From Sinonovacula constricta (Eukaryota > Mollusca > Bivalvia > Cardiida > Solecurtidae): a stretch of 64,000 nucleotides of DNA. A program made the translations under genes and the position numbers. Positions 1 to 12,458 of this stretch are shown here, in pieces. The notes under the pieces are model-generated. The model was not told the DNA's origin and did no database searches. It worked only from the letters and a program-made list of their open reading frames with translations. How positions within the stretch are numbered: the first letter of the stretch is position 1; the number at the start of each line of letters is the position of its first letter. The stretch spans positions 70,618,697 to 70,682,696 of the forward strand of contig CM017556.1 in NCBI GenBank assembly GCA_007844125.1, read 5' to 3'.

Positions 1-335
1 TTAGCTCCAATAACAGCCCCAAAATATGTCATTAAGTTCAATTCTGTTAATTTCCTACAGATCTGCCAGGGTCACACAGTGAATGAGTTGCCAAAAACTT
101 AATATTGTCAACTAACAAAGGTGCCTTATATTTCCATCTATTGTCGACAGATCAATGACCTGAAGGCATTGCACAGATCAACCAGAATGGTGTCAAAATA
201 TTTGGCTTACTACCAAGTTTTTTTAAAAATATTTCTTCTGCAAAAATCAGTGAAGACCTTTCAGTAATAATGTTCTCTCTTGAAACACATATAGTACTCT
301 AAACACTGTGAAAGCAAGCCAAAAACAAGACATAC

Positions 336-389
336 CTGCAGTGTTAAACAAATTTAGGGAATTTGCTTCAACTCTTTTTTTCTTGTTTA
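336..389 (-). CDS. Weak candidate internal exon, 54 bp
   Basis: On the minus strand this 54-bp segment has good splice signals. The acceptor has a CTAAC branch-point-like motif followed by ACTATCAG, and the donor is GCAG then GTATGT. Only one frame is open: two bases complete a codon, 17 codons follow (NKKKRVEANSLNLFNTA), and one base is left over. The product is not recognised. A 54-bp open frame is expected often by chance, so the case rests on the splice signals. It does not join in phase to an open stretch just upstream on the same strand (about 555-650). It may be spurious. Confidence 0.25.
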
Positions 390-1610
390 CTGATAGTGTT
401 AGAAGAATATATGTATATTTTTAATATGTAATAACAGACCATACAGTGCACATATATACAATATTAAAAGAAAGTTTCCAGAGAGTTTTATCCTGACACT
501 TTCTGCCAGAAATAACAGCAACAAAAATGCCAACAATATATGATAAACTTACTTAAGTCTTTCTAAAAGCTCTGTTGATGTTCTATATCTGTGAAGTAGT
601 TGCCCAGTAAAACTACATACATAACTACAGTATGTAAATCCTATCTTGCCATACCAAGCAAGTCAGATTGAGTGGTTCATTTTTGGATGCTATGGGGATT
701 TTCCATAGGTCAATGTTAAAAGAAATAATTTGACTGAAACAGATATTCTGTTATAAATAGTGATCTTGAACACAATATGCACTATGGCATATGATGAAAA
801 CAACAACAACAACCTGTGAAAATCTGGAGAAGAGAAAAGAAGAGGTAGAACTCAGAAGAAGAAAATTTAAGACCTATCTATCTGATGGCCAATGATGTTT
901 GTCAATCTTAAGACCGTAAAAAAAGTTTTTCTTCAAACTGGTGTAAAAATATGAGAAGAAAATTCAGGCTTAAAAAGGGCCCTTGATCACAGTTGATCAA
1001 ATTTGTATAACTTACAAAAAAGAAAGACTTACAAAGCATAATTAATTTAAATATTGCCTCTGATGACTAAATTACAAGTGAACATGATGTCAATCATAAG
1101 ATAATGTTGTTATTATTGTTGGGAGAATCAATGATGTTGCAATGCTCTTCAAATTTTTTAAGCATTATAAATTCCACACTCTTATGCATGTATATCTCTT
1201 AAGTGCCCATCTGGGATTATGTGTCATATGCACCAGTATATGTCCGCCATAATACAATGATTTGCTGGATAGAGAGGCATAATACAATTATGAAGTGCAT
1301 ATCATGTGGATCTATGTGTTAAGTTCATGCCTAAAATATTGCAGAGTTCTTTAACATGAAGCTGACTCGTTGCAGATTAGATTTTGAATTGCTGCTCTCA
1401 GCTAAATTTCTGGTAAATTAACTTCATGTTTGAATGTGAAGTGCAGAGCTGGGTATCCAAAAATAGCAACAACAGCAGACTGGGAGATCTGAAGCCTTCT
1501 TGTACATGTACCATCTTCATGATTTATTTAACCCTTATTACTATAGGTATGCTTGTTAATAGCCATTGCTTTATTCTTAGATGCACTGTTTATGATTAAA
1601 CCACAAAAGG

Positions 1611-1651
1611 TGTAGATCCTGATCAGGCAGCAACCATCAGGACTATAGATA
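1611..1651. repeat. Palindromic hairpin repeat, one arm
   Basis: It begins TGTAGATCCTGATCAGGCAG, matching the left arm of the dispersed hairpin family. The right arm is almost lost. This is one of more than twenty copies in the window. Confidence 0.6.
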
Positions 1652-1787
1652 CCTTATATGCCTAAGCCTGATTGTATTGGGTTTTGCAACTTAGAATTAA
1701 GGGAGTTATGTTAAAACACTTTAGTCTTCCTTAAACATGTAATACTCATACAAATGACAGGAATTTAATAGCTAAATATCATTTCAG

Positions 1788-2711
1788 ACATGGCTGACAT
1801 TATATCAGAATTAACTGACATCATGTCAGACTTGTTTGGAATCATATCAGACTCAATTGGCATCCTATCAGCAATGGCTGACATTATATCAGACATGGTT
1901 AACATCAGACCTGACTGACATTATACCAGACCTGATTGACATGATACCAGACCCGACTGACATCATACCAGACCCGACTGTCATCATACCAGACCCGACT
2001 GACATCATACCAGACCCGACTGTCATCATACCAGACCCGACTGACATCATACCAGACCTGACTGTCATCATACCGGACCTGACTGACATCATACCAGACC
2101 CGACTGACATCATACCAGACCTGACTGATATCATATCAGACCTGACTGACATCAGACCTGACTGACATCATACCAGACCCAACTGACATCACACCAGACC
2201 CAACTGACATCACACCAGACCTGACTGACATCACACCAGACCAGACTGACATAATATCAGACCTGACTGACATCACACCAGACCTGACTGACATCATATC
2301 ATACCTGACTGACATCACACCAGACCTGACTGACATCATATCATACCTGACTGACATCACACCAGACCTGACTGACAACATATCAGACCTGACTGACATT
2401 ATATCAGACCTGACTGACATCTTATCATACCTGACTGACATCACACCAGACCTGACTGACAACATATCAGACCTGACTGACATCATATCAGACCTGACTG
2501 ACATCATATCATACCTGACTGACATCATATCAGACCTGACTGACATCATATCAGACCAGACTGACATCATATCAGACCTGACTGACATCACACCAGACCT
2601 GACTGACATCATACCAGACATGACTGACATAATATCAGACCTGACTGACATCATATCAGACCTGACTGACATCATATCAGACCTGACTGACATCATATCA
2701 GACCTGACTGA
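1788..2711. repeat. 21-bp minisatellite, about 44 units
   Basis: Tandem units of about ACCTGACTGACATCATATCA plus G. The left edge is degenerate (1788-1905), the centre is an ACCCGACTG.CATCATACC variant, and the right half is more uniform. The period is a multiple of three, so stop-free frames run through it on both strands (a seven-residue MSVRSDM repeat on minus). These carry no sign of being genes. The right edge abuts a dispersed element beginning near 2712. Confidence 0.95.
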
Positions 2712-3303
2712 CATTATTTTACAATAAATGTAACAAATGAAATATTTAAACAGACAAAAATATTGATCAATAACAAATGATAATTATTTTTTATTATTTA
2801 TGAGGATCATTGATCAGTTATTGGCGACGCTATAAAAATGCACATGCCAGCGGATTCCCTTGGCCATTCTCGGATCCTCACAGCCATTCTCATTCTTGCG
2901 AGAGAATAGGTGAGCGAAAATGGGCGAGGTGTTCCGAATTTCTGAAGTTCCGCGATTTACACGTTCTCAACATACGGGTCCTAATTCGGTAAATGGTGTT
3001 CTTTTTATATTCATGTGTATTTATTCATTGTTTGTAACTTCTTCGTAAATGAGATATTTTTACTTTTTAAATTTCTAAACATTAATGTACATCAATGGTT
3101 ATATATGTTACTGAAGCCATGTTTATCCCTTTTTTTAGGATTGTACATGTAAGTAGCCTTATATACCAGAATCAAATTATTTTAGTGATTTAAATGTTTA
3201 CTTAATAATTTAATAATTTCAATCAGTCATCTCTAAATTTCTGATAAATATTAATTTTCATTGTTGCGTCGCCCTTTGATGCTTTGCATCAATGCTTTTC
3301 TTG
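2712..3303 (+). mobile_element. Dispersed element G, copy 1 (longest)
   Basis: About 590 bp, matched by an inverted copy at 16901-17342 and a related piece at 17560-17847. It contains GGCGACGC near 2822 and the complementary GCGTCGCC near 3265. It ends with a small hairpin, GATGCTTTGCATC. An internal segment of about 125 bp (roughly 2838-2965) is absent from copy 2 but present in copy 3. No transposase is visible, so it looks like a non-autonomous DNA element. The short open frame at 2810-2992 differs from copy 3 mainly at non-synonymous sites, which argues against coding. Confidence 0.75.
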
Positions 3304-3790
3304 TACAATCCATGGTTTGCCATCCCAATAAATAGCACAAGGGAAGAAACTGGGATAACCATGCCAGTTAAGTGCTACAACATTCATGTGGAAGTTGCCT
3401 CCCTTGTGGGGCACTTTTATATCTAGCACTCTAGTATAAGCTGTGCCCAATATTTAGATTTAGAATCAGAACAGAAACCAGTACTTTGTGAAATTGTTGA
3501 TATTTGGACCATCTGAATTGAACACAACGCTCCTAAGACTAACATTATTTATCCTATCAAAGAAAACGTCACCCCCACCATCTAAGATTCCCAGGACTAT
3601 ACATGCATTTAAAAATCTGAACGCTATTGTCACTGATTTTACTGTAGCCTTATGTTTCTGTCGTGCTGGTGGAATGAAGTATATTAGTAGCAGTTCTAGT
3701 GTTTGCAGAGAAATGCGTCTGTGTGACACTCTCAACAGCAGACCTCTCTGTATCTTCTCTCCATCCCTTTCTCTTAATTCTTTATCATTC
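3304..3790. other. Unassigned non-coding DNA
   Basis: Overlapping open frames of about 105 codons exist on both strands at 3466-3796. Neither has a recognisable domain, start context or splice sites I trust. I see nothing else here. Confidence 0.4.
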
Positions 3791-4170
3791 ACCTGAGTTA
3801 TTCACTGCCTCCATTTCACTATCTTCACATTCTTAATCTTAATCACACAATCTATTTTCATTATCCTTTACATGCATTTATCTTCTTTTACTCCTTTCCA
3901 GAATCTACATATATTAATCTGTCTTTTTCTCCATCAATACTTATTCTTTCTCTATTTCTCTCATCAATTTTCTCACTCATCAATTTTCTCACCCAAAGAA
4001 TTTTCTCCACCCATTTCTCTTTCCTTATCATTCCAGTCCTTAAAAATTATTCATTTTATATAATCTTTTAACCTCTATTATTTTTTTCATCCATCTCTTA
4101 CTTTGTTTTCATTTTAGACTGTCTCCATCTTTCATATCTCCATCTCACTTCTGTTTCTTCTCCTCATTCA
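3791..4170 (+). repeat. Pyrimidine-rich tract
   Basis: About 380 bp with strong strand asymmetry: the plus strand is dominated by C and T, with irregular CTCATCAATTTTCTCAC-like repeats near 3958-3990. It is low complexity. It could form unusual structures, or be an old microsatellite or UTR-like tract. No gene is evident. Confidence 0.7.
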
Positions 4171-4468
4171 TCAACCCTATACACAGTTTGTATCAGCCAC
4201 AATAACATAACAACATCATGTTATGATTGTGCCATAAATCTATAAGAGAAACATGCGCTATAGTTGTGCCAATGAGTGTCAGCATGTATGTGGCACCATT
4301 TTCACGACCTTGGATCATCCATCGTCCCTCTGCATCTCTCCAGAGATCTATGATCAATACCAAGACTGACAAACAATCCTTGTTTCTTGCAATAAATTGC
4401 TCTTTCACAGTTAGTGGCAGAAAATAAAATTACCATCCCAATTTTTGTTCTCTGTTATTTATGCTTTG

Positions 4469-4713
4469 TCTGGGGTTTTTGTGTTTTTTTAAATAAACGG
4501 CAGCTACACAACCATGGTTATTTTAGAGACATTCAACTACTTTGGTGGAGGCAGACCCTAGACAAATATCTGCGTAGAACCACAGTGCATCTCAAGTCAG
4601 CTGAAAGACCCTCCCACATTAAGTCCTTCACCACAGGAAGACTCAAACCCATGCAGACATTGAGCTGTCAGGGGAGTCAGTGACTCTACCACAGGGCTAC
4701 AGGCACCCCCTAT
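4469..4713 (-). mobile_element. SINE-C, near full length
   Basis: A tRNA-headed SINE on the minus strand. The head lies to the right, with a box-A-like GTGGTAGAGTC and a box-B-like GGGTTTGAGTC. The body ends in the family hallmark, GGAGGCAGACC followed by a TCTGCGTAGAACC variant. Flanks carry a 10-bp duplication with one mismatch (TTATGCTTTG at 4459-4468, TCATGCTTTG at 4714-4723). It would be mobilised by a LINE in trans, as is known for SINEs. Confidence 0.85.
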
Positions 4714-4723
4714 TCATGCTTTG

Positions 4724-5814
4724 AAGGAAATTATAAGTCTTACTCAATTAATGCCATACAATTACCGGAGCTGTTAAGTGATTTATATAACAGACTGAGA
4801 ATGTTAGATGGAATCCTTTTTAAATTATTTGCTTTCATATACTTAAGATTCAACAATAAAGATTTAATAAGACCTGTAAAGCACCAGAGACTTCTGAGTC
4901 AGCATGACTCAATCAGATAGTTGTTAACTGGTTTCATTCATTGTTAAGTGTGCTAGATTGATTATGCATTGCCATTATGAATAGTCTGCCAGTGTAGGAG
5001 TGGTAAGCACTGATGGCATATTTTGTATTTTTTGTGCCAACATTCTGCACAGCATTATTTTAGAAATTAAGAACATTTGCAAGCTCTTTGCTAGAATTGT
5101 GTTTTTTTTTCTTCTAAATTCTGAAAACAAGATATATTCATAGAGTCTGAGCTGGTGTTGCACCTTTTGCCAACCTGACCAATCAGTGCTTTGCAGCTAA
5201 AGGGTTAACATAAGCTAGCCACTTTTTGCAATGGAAACAAAATATCTTGATAGACTTAGCAGCAAATGCATACATCCTGATCAGACACTCAGCTCCCAGT
5301 GGCAGCAATCAAAGCAACAAAAAGACTTCTATGTTTAGTCAGCGTGAACCCTGAATTGGTAACACAATCCGACACCTCTATATACACCAGCTAAAAACTA
5401 AACAACTGCAATGTTCAATAGATATTTTTCTTCCAACTTACACTGTTTTGTCTCTCAACTCTAACTTCAATGTAACCATCTGAATTGAATGTTGATGTTT
5501 TACAATGATGATTCATTAACAGAAACCATTAGTGCATGATAATAAACCAAAACAATAATGCATTGTAACAGGCTTGTATTGTCCCTATTACTGACTTTGA
5601 TATATCAAAGCTTTTAGTAAATGTATGTTTTTCTCTTTCTAGGAAACTTTGTCATAATAAGACTATATTCACATGAAACATATAAAGTACTGCATTCACT
5701 GTGATGATATGTTGTGACCAGTATTAAAACTACCTTTACAAGATGGGTAAAGCAATGGTACTAAATATAAGCTGAGCACAAGTTGATCAGCCTTTAGCAA
5801 ACAGTATATATCCC
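4724..5814. other. Unassigned non-coding DNA
   Basis: AT-rich, with no supported gene, tandem array or element match. It leads into the 37-bp array. Confidence 0.5.
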
Positions 5815-6600
5815 TATTTGCTAATGGGAGCTGTCTGATCAGGATCTACACTATTTGCTGATGGGAACTGTCTGATTAGGATCTACACTATTTGTTGAGA
5901 GGAGCTGTCTGATTAGGATCTACACTATTTGTTGAGGGGAGCTGTCTGATCAGGATCTACACTATTTGTTGAGAGGAGCTGTCTGATCAGGATCTACACT
6001 ATTTGTTGAGGGGAGCTGTCTGATCAGAATCTACACTATTTGTTTAGGGAACCTACCTATATGATTACAATCTTTACTGTTTGCTAATGGGAGCTGTCTG
6101 ATCAGGATCTACACTATTTGCTGACGGGAGCTGTCTGATCAGGATCTACACTATTTGTTGAGGGGAGCTGTTTGATCAGGATCTACACTATTTGTTGAAG
6201 GGAGCTGTCTGATCAGGATCTACACTATTTGTTGAGGGGAGCTGTCTGATCAGGATCTACACTATTTGTTGAGGGGAGCTGTCTGATCAGGATCTACACT
6301 ATTTGTTGAGGGGAGCTGTCTGATCAGGATCTACACTATTTGCTGACGGGAGCTGTCTGATCAGGATCTACACTATTTGCTGACGGGAGCTGTCTGATCA
6401 GGATCTACACTATTTGTTGAGGGGAGCTGTTTGATCAGGATCTACACTATTTGTTGAAGGGAGCTGTCTGATCAGGATCTACACTATTTGTTGAGGGGAC
6501 CTATATGATTACAATCTTTACTGTTTGTTAAGGGGAGCTGTCTGATCAGAATCTACACTTTTTGTTTAGGGGAGCTGTCTGATCACAATCTTCAGTATTT
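5815..6600. repeat. 37-bp minisatellite made from the hairpin repeat arm
   Basis: About 21 units of AGCTGTCTGATCAGGATCTA + CACTATTTGTTGAGGGG. A divergent variant (CCTATATGATTACAATCTTT) occurs near 6050 and 6498. The unit is the right arm of the dispersed hairpin family plus its outer edge. The array therefore arose by amplifying one half of such an element. Sub-variants (TTGCTGACGGG versus TTGTTGAGGGG) recur in blocks (6118-6192 resembles 6343-6470), suggesting multi-unit duplications. Confidence 0.95.
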
Positions 6601-7805
6601 ACTGAATAGTCTCTTGTTGTTGCAATCAATAACTAACAAGTACCAGTAAGTAAATGTATTAACAAAAAGTCCAGGCAGAGTATTTCGTACAACTTAGCCA
6701 GTATTGAACCTGTAACAGGGACGGATGCTCTACTACTGGGGATATTTTTCCCTCCCTAAGACCCACAAGGGTGAAGGGCTTGTCAATAGGACTCCTTGGG
6801 CAGGTTTCTTGTGCCATTATTGCAAAGTAAGCAGTATTCATGAATAGAGCCACAGAGAAGAAGGAAAGTATGTGTAGTATACAGTGGCCTATTTCTGTAA
6901 CCCTAACTAAAGTAGGGCACATGGAAATTTCCATTCTAAACAACTAAAGGGTAGTGTATATATGCAAAGAATTAAATTTTTTAGTGAATTTGGTACATGT
7001 AGGTTGATGTAAGTGCAAGAGGACTTAATGCTGCTAAACAAAACTTGGATCGAGTTTGGCTTGTAGTATAGCGCCAGATCACCTTGATCTTGCTGGGACC
7101 TGCCAGTATCTGAACAATTTGCTGTCTGCCTGCAGTATACTTACAAACATGGCTAAGTTATTTTGCATTTTGTTGTTATCAAATAAACTTTCTGTTGTCG
7201 GGTGTGGCTAAAGCAGACATATTCCTCTCAGAAGGAACTGAACGAAAAATTGTCGACTGGGCCTGAAGTTGTTAGCATTTTTATTAGTAACTTATACAAC
7301 ATGTTATTATACAAAAATATACATATATGCAAGATTTTAAACAGTTGAATATCACCTAATGATTTATCATATTTCAATACAATTAACTTGACAAAAATTA
7401 CAGAATATTACTTCTGATATACCTGAGCCTTTTTAAACACATGTTCATAGTATACAGTGAAGGGAGCACTTTATATGTGCTTTTGAAAAACATAATCGTT
7501 ATTATATTGACTGCCTTAGTACAGCTGTTTGGATTTTGAAATATACTACTCAAATTCTGCTAAGGTTCACATTTTATAATTATTTTTTTAATACATATCA
7601 AATCAATAACCACAGTTCACATACATGAAGCCCGAATACCTGTTTATTTTTTATAAGCAAACAGATTTTATATAGTGATATTATGAACAAAATATCTAAT
7701 GCCAAAAAAGTTATCCTTAGCAAACTTTGAGTGGTGTATAAAGTAAAGCGGTACAATTATCATCAATTACTGTGATGTTCAGCTATTTTTGAGAAGAACA
7801 TGCAA

Positions 7806-7863
7806 CGCCGGACAACTTTCTGCGTAGAATTACTGGCACACTGCAGGTCAGCTGGAAGACAAT
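7806..7863 (-). mobile_element. SINE-C fragment
   Basis: Matches the 3' body of SINE-C (CTGCGTAGAATTACTGGCAC then CAGGTCAGCTGGAAGAC). Head and tail are missing. Confidence 0.6.
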
Positions 7864-8267
7864 ATGGCTGTACATTTGTTAGTAGTACATGAAGTCCCAT
7901 AAATGCAGTTCATGCACTTGATGCAAGTCTGCTTCGATAAAGTGCAGAAGTTTCCATGAAGCCATATTATCAAACTCATTTTCTATCATCATGCATATCT
8001 TTCATGTAACTAAGTAAAATATTCTGGAAATATGTATTCCAAAACATAGAAGTTTAACTTCTTAAAATGACTACTGGTATTTAAATTTGTGATTTTTGTT
8101 GTTGTTATTTTCATCATCTTCAAAAAAAAAGAGTTGATGGAAAACTTAACTGAGCAAAATAGGGGAAACCACATTCCTTTATTATATGTTGAGCCTTGAT
8201 GTTATTGTAGAAATTACAAGCTTGACACTGAACCTGCTGTGTATGGATCAACCAGGCTGTGAGCAAT

Positions 8268-8312
8268 AGTCTAGATCCAGTAGACTGTTCAGGATCTGGA
8301 CCATTTGCTACT
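8268..8312. repeat. Palindromic hairpin repeat copy
   Basis: Left arm AGTCTAGATCCAG and right arm TTCAGGATCTGGACC followed by ATTTGCTACTTAGTCTC. The outer TTTGCT..TAGTCTC extension is shared with several other copies. Confidence 0.65.
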
Positions 8313-9016
8313 TAGTCTCTAGCAGTATGTCAAGTTAAGTTCCATGTAGTTGATAGAAAATAACTTATTAGTATCAATTTTGAATTACTGCAGACCATTA
8401 CTGGTAAACAGATAACTAGTTACAAGACAGGCCCTAGTTGTTGTTGTTTTGGTCCTCTTATCTTGCAGGAGTTGTAAACTGTGCACATGCAAGTGGCAGT
8501 GAAGCCTGACTACCCTCTGATTGATAATAGACTGACTGCTAATGGTCAGTGCAGGAAGATCAACTCTATACCTGCAGGGGTGCACACGTGTTTACCTCAA
8601 TGACTACTGATCAGTGACAATGTATGGGTCAGGAAAAATTGGTCACTATATGACCTTCACCTTAAAGCCACCCTGACAACTGGAAATTTCTTGCATCAAT
8701 GAGATTGTTATCTTGCAAATAAGTCAAATCACTAAAGGAATTAATATTAACATCACTCCAAAGCATCAGGAGTCTCTTTGATAAAAGGCACCAGGGTGCA
8801 TTGGGCAAGTGTAGTACAAACAAATTTAAGGGTTTCTACTTCAATAGATATAGTTTACAAACGTTATACCTTCTTTGAAAATTAATTATATTTATTTGAA
8901 ATAAAACTGCAATCATAACAATTGGACAATGACAACCATTTACATTTTAATGCTGGTGAATTATTGAAAGTGTGCATAAAATGGTTCTACACAAACTTTT
9001 GTCTTAACCCAAATAG

Positions 9017-9176
9017 CTGGGTGTCACAATGAAAACCAAAACTGTGTCGCTGCCATGTATTGTAGGGGCAGTTGCTCCTATCCTGAAAAGGGGTTGCATT
9101 GGTATACAACAAGAAGACCCCTTGAGGAACAGGGTGAAATGGTGTCAGAAGGAAGTCAGTTCTTGAAGGCAACATG
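9017..9176 (+). CDS. Candidate internal exon with four cysteines
   Basis: A 160-bp plus-strand segment, visibly richer in G+C than its surroundings. It is preceded by a plausible branch point and acceptor (CTTAACCCAAATAG) and followed by a GTAGGT donor. The frame is open throughout: two bases, 52 codons, two bases. It starts GCHNENQNCVAAMYCRGSCS, with four cysteines in the first 20 residues. Next come a YPEKGLHWYTTRR stretch and an acidic EEQGEMVSEG stretch. The cysteine spacing suggests a small extracellular module, but I cannot name the family. The minus strand is also open over the same interval, so the strand is not certain. Confidence 0.35.
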
Positions 9177-9180
9177 GTAG

Positions 9181-11111
9181 GTTTCTGTCAGATGTCATAT
9201 TGAAAACTTTAAGCATTTAGTCCACAACTATAAATCTATGAACTTAGTGTAATGTTTTGACCAGAAAACTTTGAACAAGAGAAGTCAGCCACCTTTTCTG
9301 GACCTTCGGCTACATGTAGCTGGATAAAAGTTTCATTTAGATCCAGGTGTTGATAACCTATTAGCTAAGGTCAACTAACACTTCCATGGCAGACTGGTCC
9401 ACTATGATTAGTGAGGTGATATATCACTGCCATGCCATCAAACCAACCAGGAGGTGACAGTCTGGCATTATAAAAACATACAGATGAATTGAAATCATAT
9501 TTAGTCTGCTAACACTTAAATCTCAATGTAAACAAATAAAAATTAAGAAAAAACACCCCAACCACAAATATTAATATTTTGTTCATTTAAAAAGAAATGT
9601 AACAGTATTCCAAATCAATGTCATAATTTAAAATGTCTAACTTTTGGATATGATTCCTTGAACTATGGAAACAATTTTTTTTTACAATCGAATGAATAGT
9701 CTAGCTGAACAAAACAAAACATGATTATAAGAGCATGTTACCTTATATACTGTCATTTTGTATGTATACTGATTGACCGGTCAACCCACTTTTGACATTG
9801 GTCAGTTCTGCAGGGGTAATACTTCTTTATTCTAATGTAGAGTAGTGAATGCTTGTTTGGGTGCCAAAACATGTATCCATGTTGTAACTAACCTGGTGGA
9901 AAAGTTGAGGACCTCGAATGACCTAAAAATTGAGAACTCACATGTGTCTACACGATCCTTGATTGCTTTAAGCTTGACTTGATTTGATTGAAGAAAATAG
10001 TGCAGATCTAGATCAGACAGATTTCAATTTCTCTCTCTTTGCATATTTTCACATCTTCTGCACTAAGATATTATATAATCAAATCTTCTGTATGTGATAT
10101 TAACAGATGTACTAGCTAATAGATTAAATATATTGATAAGGGTGCCAGTGGAAAACTCTGGGATTATATTGTGAAATCTGGAGTGGTCCCAAGATCAACA
10201 TTGTTGAACTTATGCCAGGCACACCCTGGTCAAAATACAATCAGTATTTACATGTAATACAAATGGACAAATATTGTGAAAGTATGTCAACTATAGTGAT
10301 GATGAAACAGCATGGTAAATAATAATTACTGGTGTAATTATTGATTACTTTTACTGTTGCATAAGCTTATCAAGAATCACACTTCTTGCAGGTTTACTGT
10401 ATGACATAAATAGCACCAGGTGAAAAAATATAAACATCTTTTGTGTATATGTTATGACAGCGGCAATAAAATATTTATGATGACATAAAGCAATGTTTCT
10501 GTACCAGTGAATTTGGTTCAGTGTTTGCGTCCCTCAAAAATGAAACATCAATACCTGTGTGTTATTTGGGCTAAAAACATCATCTTATCATGCTTCATTT
10601 GGTTAAAGCCATTGTAATTCCAGTAAAAACAATGTAATTGGTACAAAACAATTCGCTAACCAAGCATATGACACATTAGACTAACTGAAACAGAAGTTAC
10701 TGACACCTTCATGGGCCAGACTTTATTTCAAGAAAACTGGTAAGAGCTGGTTGAAATCCATTATAATCAAATCAAGTTATACTGAAAGCTGAAAGCTAAC
10801 ACTGTGTCAGCAGCAATGTATAAAAAAGTTACAGAAGATGTGCAGATACAAAGTCTTCATAGTACAATCGCAGCAGAGTTATGCAATGCTAGAGGTCTGA
10901 ATCCCACAAAAAAACATTATAAAAACATACTTTTATTTTTGCCTCTTTACATGTTTGTCTTTTCCTTCATTTTTTACTGGTGAATGTATTAACAGCTCTA
11001 AAAGTTTTTTACAAAAATGTCTGCATGTACTCTTTTTATTAACGACACCATTTCAAAATGTCACTGGAAATGGTTTTGTTAATTTAAGTATAGGATAACG
11101 GCTTTAACACT
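9181..11111. other. Non-coding stretch
   Basis: AT-rich and mostly unique, with one short hairpin-repeat fragment near 10001-10022 (GTGCAGATCTAGATCAGACA). No supported gene. Confidence 0.5.
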
Positions 11112-12458
11112 TCATATTTATCCTCAGTCATCTTACCTCTACAATTATCCTGAGTCATCTTACCTCTACAATTATCCTGAGTCATCTTACCTCTATACTA
11201 ATCCTCAGAGGTCTGACCTCTACAATTATCCTCAGTCATCTTACTTCTACAATTATCCTGTCATCTTACCTCTACAATTATCCTCAGTTGTCTTACTTCT
11301 ACAATTTTCCTCAGTCATCTTACCTCTACAATTATTCTCAGTTGTATAACCTCTATAATTATACTTAGTCATCTTACCTCTACAATTATCCTGTCATCTT
11401 ACACCTACAATTATCCTCAGTCATCTTACTTCTATAATTATCCTCAGTCATCTTACACCTATAATTATCCTCAGTCATGTTACCTGTACAATTATCCTCA
11501 GTCATCTTACCTCTTCAATTATCCCCAGTCATCTTACTTCTATAATTTTCCTCAGTCATCTTACCTCTACAATTATCTTTAGTCGTCTTACCTCTACAAT
11601 TATCCTCAGTCATCTTACTTCTATAATTTTCCTCAGTCATCTTACCTCTACAATTATCTTCAGTCGTCTTACCTCTACAATTATCCTCAGTCATCTTACT
11701 TCTATAATTTTCCTCAGTAATCTAACCTCTACAATTATCTTTAGTCGTCTTACCTCAACAATTATCCTCAGTCATCTTACTTCTATAATTTTCCTCAGTC
11801 ATCTTACCTCTACAATTATCTTTAGTCATCTTGCCTCTACAATTATCTTTAGTCATCTTACCTCTACAATTATCTTTAGTCATCTTACCTCTATAATTTT
11901 CCTCAGTCATCTTACCTCTACAATTATCCTCAGTCATCTTACCTCTACAATTATCCTCAGTCATCTTACTTCTACAATTATCCTCAGTCATCTTACCTGT
12001 ACAATTATCCTCAGTCATCTTACCTCTACAATTATCCTCAGTCATCTTACTTCTACAATTATCCTCAGTCATCTTACCTGTACAATTATCCTCAGTCATC
12101 TTACTTCTACAATTATCCTCAGTCATCTTACCTCTACAATTATCTTCAGTCATCTTGCCTCTGCAATTATCTTTAGTCATCTTACCTCTACAATTATCCT
12201 CAGTCATCTTACCTCTACAATTATCCTCAGTCATCTTACTTCTTTAATTATACTCAGTCGTCTTACCTCTACAATTATCCTCAGTCATCTTACTTCTATA
12301 ATTTCCCTCAGTCATCTTACCTCTACAATTATCCTCAGTTGTATAACCTCTACAATTATACTCAGTCATCTTACCTCTACAATTATCCTGTCAACTTACA
12401 CCTACAATTATCCTTAGTCAACTTACTTCTATAATTATCCTCAGTCATCTTACCTCTA
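11112..12458. repeat. 27-bp minisatellite, about 50 units
   Basis: Units of ACCTCTACAATTATCCTCAG plus TCATCTT. Common variants are ACTTCTATAATTTTCCTCAG and ATTATCTTTAGTCGTC. In 11,540-11,830 the variants recur as a higher-order block of several units. The edges are more degenerate (TTGTATAACC, TCCTGTCATC). The period is divisible by three, so the minus frame at 11755-12234 stays open as a nine-residue MTEDNCRGK repeat. Its boundaries simply follow the array and no start or splice context supports a gene. Confidence 0.95.

Larger units (their letters stand above)
1..1787. other. Non-coding stretch, mostly unique
   Basis: AT-rich sequence with no long open frame. It holds one weak exon-like segment (336-389, minus) and one hairpin-repeat fragment (1611-1651), both listed separately. 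Nothing else is recognisable. It is probably intron or intergenic DNA. Confidence 0.6.
6601..9016. other. Non-coding stretch with small repeat fragments
   Basis: It contains a SINE-C fragment (7806-7863) and a hairpin copy (8268-8312). The rest is AT-rich with only short chance open frames. Confidence 0.5.

Noticed and set aside
555..655. Open minus-strand segment (..FTGQLLHRYRTSTELLERLK) before a GTAAGT
   Set aside because: About 36 open codons is not unusual here. An in-frame TAA overlaps the donor, and the phase does not match the next exon candidate at 336-389.
3466..3796. Overlapping frames of 108 and 102 codons on opposite strands
   Set aside because: No domain, no credible start or splice pattern, and both strands equally open.
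4193..4408. 71-codon minus frame with three Trp
   Set aside because: The opposite strand is also open, no clear acceptor, and no recognised family.
11755..12234. 159-codon MTEDNCRGK repeat frame
   Set aside because: Open only because the 27-bp unit is divisible by three and lacks stops in that frame. It begins and ends inside the array.
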